A DNA stretch of 6,735 nt from an uncultured Solobacterium sp. (GCA_900547815.1 URHY01000092.1:1-6735); one strand, 5' to 3'; counted from the first letter of the stretch, positions 1 to 5,784 are shown. Numbers and translations: made by a program. The notes: a model not told the origin generated them from the letters alone.

Positions 1-79
1 AAAGATAGGAAAAGTTCACCCTACAAGTGTTTAAAGGTTATCTCTTTCTCAGAGCAAAAATCCCTATGACTTTTAAAGG

Positions 80-109
80 TTGATTTATCCCTATCCAATT
101 TTATATATT
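80..109 (+). promoter_or_regulatory. Weak candidate promoter for the two small plus-strand ORFs
   Basis: TTGATT at 80-85 and TATATT at 104-109 are separated by 18 bases, a loose sigma-A-like pair that would start transcription near 116, about 15 bases before ATG 131. The region is so AT-rich that chance matches are likely. If transcription begins here, the TTG at 80 cannot be the start codon. Confidence 0.25.
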
Positions 110-130
110 CTAAAATACGCACAAGACATC

Positions 131-304
131 ATGAAAACGTATTATCCAGACTGGTATAATCGTTATCCAGATTGCACTGTCGATTCTAGCTTCACTGAAC
201 CAAGTAATGTATCATTATTTCACTGGAATTCAAAAACATTAAAAGATACAGATCAATTAAATTCAATGACTGTTAATCAAATCATTCAAACTTTATTTAA
301 ATAG
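131..304 (+). CDS. Small hypothetical protein (57 aa; 74 aa if a TTG start is used)
   Basis: I do not recognise this protein and assign no function. From ATG 131 it encodes 57 residues rich in Tyr, Asp, Ser and Thr, beginning MKTYYPDWYNRYPDC, with no obvious membrane segment or signal peptide. The frame stays open upstream to a stop at 74-76, so a TTG at 80 would give 74 residues (adding an aromatic, hydrophobic stretch). Neither start has a convincing ribosome binding site, and a weak promoter-like pair overlaps the TTG, which slightly favours ATG 131. The stop codon overlaps the AGGAGG that serves the next gene 9 bases downstream, so the two are probably one transcript and perhaps translationally coupled. 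It could also be the surviving 3' end of a decayed longer gene, because the same frame upstream of the stop is broken again at 32-34. Confidence 0.4.
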   Translation: MKTYYPDWYNRYPDCTVDSSFTEPSNVSLFHWNSKTLKDTDQLNSMTVNQIIQTLFK

Positions 305-313
305 GAGGTCAAC

Positions 314-619
314 ATGGAAAAAGATTGGAAATTATTTAGAAAGAAACTAGGTAGCTGGCAAGAAGCCTATATGGATAAGCTCGTTGAGGAATACAAATCC
401 ATTTTAAATTCAGATGCATTATCTTCTGATAAATACTGGGCTCTACGAAAGAAAATTTATGAGGACTATAAAAGTCCTGGCGTTTTGGCAAGAGATGTAT
501 CTCAATCAAATATGTTCATTATATTATTAGGTTTATTGCGTGATGAAGCCATCACTATGGATGATTTAGATGGATTTAGTGATGAACTTAAAGAAGATCT
601 TCAACAATTACTCAAATGA
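314..619 (+). CDS. Conserved-looking small acidic protein of unknown function (101 aa)
   Basis: A complete 101-residue ORF with a strong ribosome binding site (AGGAGG at 303-308, 5 bases before ATG) that overlaps the stop codon of the preceding small ORF. The product is soluble and predominantly charged. A Trp/Lys-rich start (MEKDWKLFRKKLGSW) is followed by likely amphipathic helices around residues 15-32 and 39-52, a hydrophobic stretch near 66-76 (MFIILLGLL), and an acidic tail rich in Asp, Glu and Leu. There is no signal peptide and no catalytic motif I recognise. It resembles, from memory only, a group of roughly 100-residue uncharacterised Bacillota proteins; I cannot verify that here. 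The gene runs directly into a terminator. Codon use and the strong binding site make it very likely to be expressed, but its role is unknown. Confidence 0.75.
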   Translation: MEKDWKLFRKKLGSWQEAYMDKLVEEYKSILNSDALSSDKYWALRKKIYEDYKSPGVLARDVSQSNMFIILLGLLRDEAITMDDLDGFSDELKEDLQQLLK

Positions 620-650
620 AAAAGCCGAAATAAATCGGCTTTTTTCATTT
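614..650. terminator. Bidirectional intrinsic terminator between convergent genes
   Basis: The core stem is GCCGA (624-628) with TCGGC (635-639) around the loop AATAAA, flanked by A-runs on the left and T-runs on the right, so either strand gives a hairpin followed by U residues. The flanks extend the complementarity further (AAATGA against TCATTT, with one extra base). It includes the stop codon of the 101-residue ORF and touches the stop codon of metQ, so it serves both convergent transcripts. Confidence 0.85.
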
Positions 651-1569
651 AGTCTTCTTTTTTACCAGCTAATTCTTTTAATGCTTTTAAAGAATCCCCT
701 TTCTTTGAATATAAAGTCAATGGAGCAGAACTTGTATCACCAATCGCTGTTAAATCATATCCTTGTGCTTCACATTCATTTTTCAAATATGCTTTGTGTT
801 GGAACGAGTTCAAATCAATTTCGCCATTATTTAAAGCCTCATTTGGTAAGTTATATGCATCAAATACAACTACATCTAAATAGATTCCAGAATTTTCATC
901 GTCTAATACTTTTTGTACCGCTCTAAATGTATCAGCAGAACCACAAGTACCAATCTTAATAACTTTCTTCCCATCTGAATTTGATTGATATCCTTCAATA
1001 TCGCTCACAAAATTTTTATCGACTGTATAATCTTTATCATAATCAAATGCAGGAACACTCGCTCCTTTATTCTTTTCTAGAATATATTCAGCCACTAACT
1101 GACTTTGGTATGCCTTTACTACCTTTTGATAATCCTCATTATCTTTATCGGCAGTACGTGCAACGATCACATTAATAAATGGATTGTCACTTCCTACTTC
1201 TTGTACTTCTGTAATCAAGCCATCCTTTTTAGGTTTTAATCCAGCTGGAATCGCATATGTACCATTGATTGTAGCTGCTCCAAAATCATCCAAAGTCGAA
1301 ACCAATGTATTGGCTTGCGTAGGAACAATTTCAATATTGTATTTATACTTCGTAACATCCTTCAATTCTGGAGTCCAACCAGCCTTGTCATCCACGTCAA
1401 TCAAGCCAGCTTTTTCTAGAAGCAATAACCCTCTTCCACCATTTGTGGCATCGCTTGGAATACCAATTTTTACAGGTTCACTTGATGACTTTGATGAACA
1501 TCCTGTAAGTAATGTTGTAGCTACTAAGCCTGCTGTTAAAAATGTTTTAAATAATTTATTTGTCTTCAT
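649..1569 (-). CDS. metQ: Circularly permuted MetQ/NlpA-family methionine-binding lipoprotein (306 aa)
   Basis: Substrate-binding lipoprotein of the methionine ABC importer, anchored outside the membrane and delivering methionine to MetI/MetN. Residues 1-24 are a lipoprotein signal peptide with lipobox LTGC (lipidated Cys24). The order of the mature domain is unusual. Residues about 33-175 (IPSDATNGGRGLLLLEKAGLI ... TINGTYA ... NPFINVIVAR ... VVKAYQS) match the C-terminal part of ordinary MetQ, and residues about 203-303 (VIKIG ... LPNEALNNGEIDLNSFQHKAYL ... LYSKKGDSLKAL) match its N-terminal part. About 27 linker residues rich in Asp, Tyr and Ser lie between. The new ends fall at the canonical hinge crossing before the VPNDPTN-like segment. 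Conserved pocket-type residues (FQHKxY, the Arg of TNxGR, the Asn of INGTYA) remain. The mature protein has no methionine. It is last in the operon, 18 bases after metI, with ribosome binding site AAAGGA. Family and role are clear; the permutation was read by eye against remembered E. coli MetQ. Confidence 0.93.
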   Translation of the reverse strand: MKTNKLFKTFLTAGLVATTLLTGCSSKSSSEPVKIGIPSDATNGGRGLLLLEKAGLIDVDDKAGWTPELKDVTKYKYNIEIVPTQANTLVSTLDDFGAATINGTYAIPAGLKPKKDGLITEVQEVGSDNPFINVIVARTADKDNEDYQKVVKAYQSQLVAEYILEKNKGASVPAFDYDKDYTVDKNFVSDIEGYQSNSDGKKVIKIGTCGSADTFRAVQKVLDDENSGIYLDVVVFDAYNLPNEALNNGEIDLNSFQHKAYLKNECEAQGYDLTAIGDTSSAPLTLYSKKGDSLKALKELAGKKED

Positions 1570-1587
1570 AATCCTTTTCCCTCTCTT

Positions 1588-2286
1588 TTATTTATGAAAT
1601 AATTCTTTATTCGTTGTTGCTTTTGACAATGTATTTCCCAATAATTGAATCAACGAAACAATGATCAATAATAAGATCACACATAAATTCACGACATCTT
1701 GATAATGTAAATTTTGTCCATAATTGATTGCGAACGAACCAATTCCACCAGCTCCAACTGCACCTGCAGAAGTTGTTAATCCAATCAATGAAATAGCTGT
1801 AATGGTTGTTACACGAATCAAATCTGGCAATGCCTCATGTAGATAAACACGAAAGATAATTCCTAGTGTTGAGCTTCCCATACTTCTTGCAGCTTCAATC
1901 TTTCCTGGATTTACATCCGCTAATGCTGTTTCGACTTGTCTTGTATAGAATGGAACCGCTCCAAAGACTAATGGAACAATGGCTCCTTTAACGCCAATCG
2001 AAGTACCCGCAATACTTCGTGTTAACGGAATCAAGAAAATCAATAGGATGATAAATGGTACTGCTCTAAAAACATTCGTGATAACTTCTAGAATAAAATG
2101 AATAATCCGATTTGGCTTAATACCATCTGTCTTTGTGACAATCAATGATATTCCAAAAGCCCCTCCAATTAGTAATGTAATCAAGCCTGCGATGAAAAAC
2201 ATTTGATACGTTGCAGTCAATGCTATTAAAAATATATCCCAGTAATTGGCAACGTTTGGAAAAAAATCCGCTATAAATTTAGGCAT
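1588..2286 (-). CDS. metI: Methionine ABC transporter permease MetI (232 aa)
   Basis: Integral membrane subunit of the methionine importer; two copies form the channel on which MetN docks. At 232 residues it is slightly longer than the E. coli protein. Hydrophobic segments near 18-50, 64-88, 100-114, 156-180 and 198-218 fit the usual five-helix topology. The cytoplasmic EAA coupling loop is present (EAARSMG at 131-137, with the downstream LP at 153-154), as is the conserved GAVGAGGIG stretch near 175-183. The start codon overlaps the end of metN by 8 bases. Its ribosome binding site, GGAGGTGATT at 2291-2300, lies inside the last metN codons, so translation is probably coupled. It is followed after 18 bases by metQ. 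The assignment is secure from its motifs and its position between metN and metQ. Confidence 0.96.
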   Translation of the reverse strand: MPKFIADFFPNVANYWDIFLIALTATYQMFFIAGLITLLIGGAFGISLIVTKTDGIKPNRIIHFILEVITNVFRAVPFIILLIFLIPLTRSIAGTSIGVKGAIVPLVFGAVPFYTRQVETALADVNPGKIEAARSMGSSTLGIIFRVYLHEALPDLIRVTTITAISLIGLTTSAGAVGAGGIGSFAINYGQNLHYQDVVNLCVILLLIIVSLIQLLGNTLSKATTNKELFHK

Positions 2287-3325
2287 GATGAATCACCTCC
2301 ACTTTTACATTAGATTCATGTAGAAAATCTATGGCACGCTGTACATTTTCCTTAGTCCCTTCAATTGAAGCAATAATGCCACCCAAAGCATCCGCATTAA
2401 CGACATCTACATTGGCCAACATGATATTTACATCCACATTATATTCACGAGATATTTTTGAAATGGTTGCACTACCAACACTATCTCTAGTGAATGTAAG
2501 TTTAACTAATTTACAATCCGTAGGAATAATTGTCTTATTCTCAATCAACTTTGTTATATTTGATAATGAAGATGAGGAATTAATAAATTTCTTCGTGATT
2601 TCTTCTTTTGGATTGGCGAAGATATCATATACATCTCCTTCTTCAACAACCTTACCATTCTCCATAACTGCCACACGATTTGCGATAGATTTAATCACAC
2701 TCATTTCATGTGTGATCAAGATAATTGTTATTCCTAATCTTTTATTTAAATCCCTCAATAACTTTAGAATGGATTCTGTCGCATCTGGATCTAAGGCAGA
2801 AGTTGCTTCATCACTAAGTAACACCTTAGGATTGTTTGATAAGGCTCTTGCGATGGCTACACGCTGTTTTTGTCCACCCGATAATTGTGATGGATACACA
2901 TATTTTTTATCTGCCAAATCTACAAGATCTAATAATTCATCCACACGAGTTTCAATTTCTTTCTTTGATAACCCCGTATATTTTAATGGGTACGCCACAT
3001 TATCAAATACAGTGCTTCGATCTAATAAGTTAAAATGTTGAAAGATCATTCCTATGGATCGTCTTAACTCTCTTAATTTCTTTTGACTTATATCTAAACT
3101 TCCTTGATTTGCACTTACCTTTCCAAATCCTTCAATTTCAATACTTCCAGAATCTGGAATCTCTAAAAAGTTCAAGCAACGAACCAAAGTACTTTTACCA
3201 GCACCAGAATATCCAATCACCCCATAGATTTGCCCACTTTCAATATGTAGTGAAACAGCATCTACGGCATGTACGTCTGCATTCTTTAAATGATAGGTTT
3301 TATCCAAATGTTCTATATTAATCAT
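2279..3325 (-). CDS. metN: Methionine ABC transporter ATPase MetN with NIL domain (348 aa)
   Basis: ATP-hydrolysing subunit of the MetNIQ importer, cytoplasmic and bound to MetI. The ABC domain shows Walker A GYSGAGKST (38-46), Q-loop Gln96, signature LSGGQ (148-152), Walker B VLLSDE (168-173, catalytic Glu173), the D-loop SALD and switch His206. The C-terminal part, about 270-345, is a NIL (ACT-like) domain. In E. coli MetN this domain binds methionine and causes transinhibition, so feedback on transport activity is expected here too. Length is normal for the family (about 343). Start ATG 3325 is preceded by TTGGAGTG about 6 bases upstream. It is the first full gene after the attenuator-like leader, whose terminator ends only 20 bases before the start codon. 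Confidence 0.97.
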   Translation of the reverse strand: MINIEHLDKTYHLKNADVHAVDAVSLHIESGQIYGVIGYSGAGKSTLVRCLNFLEIPDSGSIEIEGFGKVSANQGSLDISQKKLRELRRSIGMIFQHFNLLDRSTVFDNVAYPLKYTGLSKKEIETRVDELLDLVDLADKKYVYPSQLSGGQKQRVAIARALSNNPKVLLSDEATSALDPDATESILKLLRDLNKRLGITIILITHEMSVIKSIANRVAVMENGKVVEEGDVYDIFANPKEEITKKFINSSSSLSNITKLIENKTIIPTDCKLVKLTFTRDSVGSATISKISREYNVDVNIMLANVDVVNADALGGIIASIEGTKENVQRAIDFLHESNVKVEVIHHA

Positions 3326-3345
3326 TTATAACACTCCAATCTAAC

Positions 3346-3371
3346 AAAAAAAGCCGAGGACTTTCCCCGGC
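3346..3371 (-). terminator. Intrinsic terminator of the metNIQ leader (segment 3:4)
   Basis: On the minus strand GCCGGGGA (3371-3364) pairs with TCCTCGGC (3360-3353): 8 pairs with one G-U, loop AAG, followed immediately by seven T residues (3352-3346). This is a strong terminator placed between a promoter and metN with no complete structural gene before it, the hallmark of transcription attenuation. Its 5' arm can pair instead with an upstream segment (see the leader RNA entry). Confidence 0.9.
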
Positions 3372-3381
3372 AATCGCACAC

Positions 3382-3465
3382 TTAAATAAGCGACAAACGA
3401 ATTGAAAACCGGGTCACATTTTTTAACATATACATTTGCATCATTGACATCATCATTGTTTTCAT
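3382..3465 (-). CDS. Methionine-rich leader peptide of the metNIQ operon (27 aa)
   Basis: A short ORF with a near-perfect ribosome binding site (AAGGAGG at 3474-3480, 8 bases before ATG). It begins MKTMMMSMMQMYM: 8 of the first 13 residues are methionine, including the initiator, while the remaining 14 residues contain none. It ends at TAA 3382-3384, about 10 bases before the terminator stem. The position (promoter, then peptide, then terminator, then metN), the cluster of codons for the very amino acid the operon imports, and the alternative RNA pairings all point to a cis-acting attenuator peptide like the trp, his and leu leaders, not to a protein with its own job. A functional Met-rich metal-binding peptide is a less likely alternative. 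Confidence 0.87.
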   Translation of the reverse strand: MKTMMMSMMQMYMLKNVTRFSIRLSLI

Positions 3466-3490
3466 TTTCGTTTCCTCCTTGCATGTTTGT

Positions 3491-3519
3491 ATTCTACAAG
3501 AAGGTTATGTTATTGTCTA
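3491..3519 (-). promoter_or_regulatory. Sigma-A-type promoter of the metNIQ leader
   Basis: The minus strand has -35 TAGACA (3519-3514) and -10 TAGAAT (3496-3491) with an ideal 17-base spacer; each hexamer differs from consensus at one position. Transcription would start near 3484-3486, only a few bases before the leader ribosome binding site. The spacer carries two adjacent ATAAC units (3513-3504) and another ATAAC lies upstream at 3544-3540, a possible regulator site. Confidence 0.75.
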
Positions 3520-3549
3520 ATTGTTAAATTTTTTAAGCAGTTATAAAAA

Positions 3550-4470
3550 TTATTTATTACTAAAATAATCCTTCATCGTTTGAATATACGTACTACCAAT
3601 CTCACTCAACACTGTATTTTTCCTTGTGATATACCCAATTTCCATCATAGAATTGGGATTCTCTACATTCGCTTCATAAGGCACAACTACATAGTCATCC
3701 CCATTCAAATCACGACTAATAATTCCAGAACATAAAGTATATCCATTCAGTCCTCTCATTAAATTCAGCATCGTAGCACGATCATTCACTTGAATCTTTC
3801 TTGGAAATTCATTTTCAACCAATATCTCCTCTGCCGTATACATCGAAGGATTATCACCTTGATCAAAAGTCATATTTGGATATGGCAATAATTCTTCATA
3901 CGTAATTGATTTTTTCTTGGCAAGAGGATGCCCTTTATACAAATATACAAAGGCATCGCAATCCGCTAATTTATGAAATTCTAAATTCCACTCATCAAAT
4001 TGTTTCATCATAAAACGACGATTATAGTTGGATAAATATAAAATGCCTATTTCACTTAATGAATTACCTACATCCTCAATAACATGCATCGTCTTTGTTT
4101 CGCTAATCGCAAAATCATATTTAGAAGTCCCATACTTCTTCACTGTATCCACAAATGTTTTGGTCGCAAATGAATAGTGCTGGCACGAAACACGAAACTT
4201 ATTTCTTCGTAAGCTTACATCTTCATAGCAATTTTTTAATAATTCATATTGTTGGTACAACTGTCTTGCGTATGTTAAAAATTCTTGTCCTTGTTGCGTC
4301 ACAGTGACTCCATGACTTGTACGATTAAAGATTTGAATATCTAGTTCTTTTTCAAGTGATTGAATGGCAGACGTTAAAGTAGGCTGAGACACAAAAAGCT
4401 TTTCAGCCGCCTTATTCATAGATTTCTCATCTGACACCGTTAATACATAAAGTAATTGTTGAAGCGTCAT
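3550..4470 (-). CDS. LysR-family transcriptional regulator (306 aa)
   Basis: DNA-binding regulator with the standard LysR layout and length. The N-terminal winged helix-turn-helix spans about residues 1-60 (SMNKAAEKLFVSQPTLTSAI at 17-36, then LEKELDIQIFNR at 39-50 and the wing HGVTVTQQGQEFL). A linker helix follows at about 62-85, then an effector-binding domain of the periplasmic-binding type from about 90 to 300. Start ATG 4470 has AAGGAG at 4478-4483, 7 bases upstream. The gene ends about 30 bases before the -35 box of the metNIQ leader promoter, with no clear terminator in between, so read-through into the leader is possible. Candidate targets are metNIQ downstream and the M20 amidohydrolase upstream. 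The effector cannot be read from the sequence; a sulfur amino acid metabolite is an inference from context. Confidence 0.93.
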   Translation of the reverse strand: MTLQQLLYVLTVSDEKSMNKAAEKLFVSQPTLTSAIQSLEKELDIQIFNRTSHGVTVTQQGQEFLTYARQLYQQYELLKNCYEDVSLRRNKFRVSCQHYSFATKTFVDTVKKYGTSKYDFAISETKTMHVIEDVGNSLSEIGILYLSNYNRRFMMKQFDEWNLEFHKLADCDAFVYLYKGHPLAKKKSITYEELLPYPNMTFDQGDNPSMYTAEEILVENEFPRKIQVNDRATMLNLMRGLNGYTLCSGIISRDLNGDDYVVVPYEANVENPNSMMEIGYITRKNTVLSEIGSTYIQTMKDYFSNK

Positions 4471-4493
4471 TTTCAGTCTCCTTTATTTATATA

Positions 4494-4521
4494 ATTTTAA
4501 TGAATATTTGTTGATTTTCAA
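4494..4521 (-). promoter_or_regulatory. Candidate promoter of the LysR-type regulator gene
   Basis: The minus strand has -35 TTGAAA (4521-4516) and -10 TAAAAT (4499-4494), spacer 16 bases, which would start transcription near 4487, just ahead of the AAGGAG binding site. The region is AT-rich, so the -10 could be misplaced by a few bases. Confidence 0.5.
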
Positions 4522-4529
4522 GATTCCAT

Positions 4530-4556
4530 AAAATAAAAGAGCTTGAAAAGCCCTTT
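4530..4556 (-). terminator. Intrinsic terminator after the M20 amidohydrolase gene
   Basis: On the minus strand AAAGGGCTT (4556-4548) pairs with AAGCTCTTT (4544-4536): 9 pairs including one G-U, loop TTC, followed by a U-rich tract (TTTTATTTT). It lies 14 bases after the stop codon of the amidohydrolase and upstream of the regulator promoter, separating the two transcripts. Confidence 0.7.
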
Positions 4557-4569
4557 AAACGTAAAATAA

Positions 4570-5775
4570 TTAATTCTCTTTTTGATGTTCTACATGCCAA
4601 GCATGATCCTCTTTCACTTTCGCAAGTTCTTCTGGATTTTCAAACAATTCGAGTGCCATAAAAGCCAATGCTTTTGCTCCTTTGACAATCGCATCCATTG
4701 CCTTTTGACTACATGAAGCATTGACCATGTCTTGACTATGTCCTGCAATCTGTACATCTGTAATACTAATATGAGGCTGAATCGTAGGTACAACCTGACT
4801 AATATTACCCACATCACTACTTCCAGGCATGACCACATCTTCTACATGTTTTACAGTATTGCCAAGTTCTGTAATATATTTTTCATAGATTGCATCTAAA
4901 GAAGGTGTTAAAACCATATTTTCTACAAGATTTTGATACAACTTCATACTCGATGTACAACCCGTCTGTAAAGCGGAGCCCTTCACAATATTCTCTACTT
5001 TTTCATATAACTCATGTAATGTATCAATATCAGCAGCACGAATATAATATTTAGCCTTTGTGTATTCTGGAATGACATTGGGAGCTGTTCCTCCCTCAAC
5101 AATCACACCATGAATACGAATGCGCTCAGTTAGTTGTTGACGTAAAACACCAATGGCTGCATATGTTAAGATCTGCGCATCCAACGCATTGATTCCATCT
5201 TGAGGACATCCTGCTGCATGCGCCGGTTTTCCCCAAAATTCAATATCTACAGGTGCACATGCATAATTACGCGTACTTAATCCATCTTCTGGACCTGAAC
5301 CTGGATGCACGCATAGGGCAAAATCCACATCTTTTAAATATCCCTTCTTCACAAAAGAACCTTTGGCACTTCCATTTTGTCCGCCCTCTTCTCCAGGCGT
5401 ACCATATACACGTACTTCTCCACCAATTTGATCCACGACACTTTTTAAAGCAGCACCCGCAAGAGAAGAAGTAGCACCAAACACATTATGTCCACATCCA
5501 TGGCCTAAACCTGCAAGAGCATCATATTCTGCTAGAAAAACAACCGTAGGACCTGGTTTATTACTTTTGTAGGTTGCCGCAAAGCCTGTACGATGTCCTG
5601 CCGCTGGTAATTCAATCTCAAATCCTTCTTTTTTTAATTGTTCACTCAATGTTTGTGAAGCAAAATATTCAAAATCACTGACTTCTGGCTTGGCATGAAT
5701 AGCCAAAGAAATATCTTGATATATTTTTGCATTTGTATCTATAAATTGAGAAATTTGATTCTTTAATTCTGACAT
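4570..5775 (-). CDS. M20-family amidohydrolase / aminoacylase-like metallopeptidase (401 aa)
   Basis: Cytoplasmic two-metal hydrolase of the M20 amidohydrolase group (AbgB, HipO and PM20D2 relatives) that cleaves N-acyl amino acids, aminobenzoyl-glutamate or small peptides. Visible motifs: EYDALAGLGHGCGHN at 83-97 (likely metal ligands Cys94 and His96), TPGEEGGQNGSA at 126-137 (catalytic/metal Glu129-Glu130), His157 in VHPGS, the dimerisation-domain motif GKPAHAA (182-188), and C-terminal ligand His346 in AGHSQDM. There is no signal peptide. I chose ATG 5775 because AGGAGG (5785-5790) sits 9 bases upstream; an in-frame TTG at 5832 would add 19 residues but lies in the promoter. It has its own promoter and terminator, between an amino-acid-binding lipoprotein and a LysR regulator. 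The substrate is unproven; an N-acylated sulfur amino acid would fit the neighbourhood. Confidence 0.9.
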   Translation of the reverse strand: MSELKNQISQFIDTNAKIYQDISLAIHAKPEVSDFEYFASQTLSEQLKKEGFEIELPAAGHRTGFAATYKSNKPGPTVVFLAEYDALAGLGHGCGHNVFGATSSLAGAALKSVVDQIGGEVRVYGTPGEEGGQNGSAKGSFVKKGYLKDVDFALCVHPGSGPEDGLSTRNYACAPVDIEFWGKPAHAAGCPQDGINALDAQILTYAAIGVLRQQLTERIRIHGVIVEGGTAPNVIPEYTKAKYYIRAADIDTLHELYEKVENIVKGSALQTGCTSSMKLYQNLVENMVLTPSLDAIYEKYITELGNTVKHVEDVVMPGSSDVGNISQVVPTIQPHISITDVQIAGHSQDMVNASCSQKAMDAIVKGAKALAFMALELFENPEELAKVKEDHAWHVEHQKEN

Positions 5776-5784
5776 AAAATCGTT

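Larger units (their letters stand above)
3346..3486 (-). promoter_or_regulatory. Methionine attenuator leader RNA of metNIQ
   Basis: Four mutually exclusive segments can be traced by hand on the minus strand. Segment 1 (3458-3470, CGAAAATGAAAAC, containing the leader start codon) pairs with segment 2 (3398-3409, GTTTTCAATTCG) through 7 + 4 pairs around a small internal loop. Segment 2 (3398-3413, CCCGG ... CAATTCG) pairs alternatively with segment 3 (3366-3376, CGATTGCCGGG) through 5 + 4 + 2 pairs with bulges. Segment 3 with segment 4 makes the terminator. A ribosome stalled at the leader Met codons would cover segment 1, freeing segment 2 to form the antiterminator and switch metNIQ on. Complete translation, or none, favours termination. 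I see neither an S-box/SAM riboswitch core nor a T-box consensus here. The folds are by eye; no energies were computed. Confidence 0.78.

Noticed and set aside
1..79. 3' end of an upstream plus-strand gene
   Set aside because: Two frames are open from the edge (stops at 32-34 and 67-69), but they are too short to support; no terminator or recognisable peptide is seen.
649..1569. Frameshift, chimera or fusion as the explanation for the odd MetQ order
   Set aside because: The frame is continuous, both halves are complete and complementary, and each canonical segment is present exactly once, which fits a circular permutation better than a broken or fused gene. Misassembly cannot be fully excluded from sequence alone.
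2331..3041. Long open frame on the plus strand opposite metN (236 codons)
   Set aside because: It is antisense to a textbook MetN with all ABC motifs, has no ribosome binding site of note, and its translation has no recognisable features.
3382..3465. Met-rich peptide as a copper- or metal-binding protein
   Set aside because: Its placement between promoter and terminator directly before metN, and its overlap with alternative RNA pairings, make a cis-regulatory leader much more likely.
3326..3549. SAM riboswitch (S-box) or T-box in the metNIQ leader
   Set aside because: The leader is short and dominated by a translated ORF; I find neither the S-box core helices nor a T-box bulge consensus (GGTGG/ACCGCG type) before the terminator.
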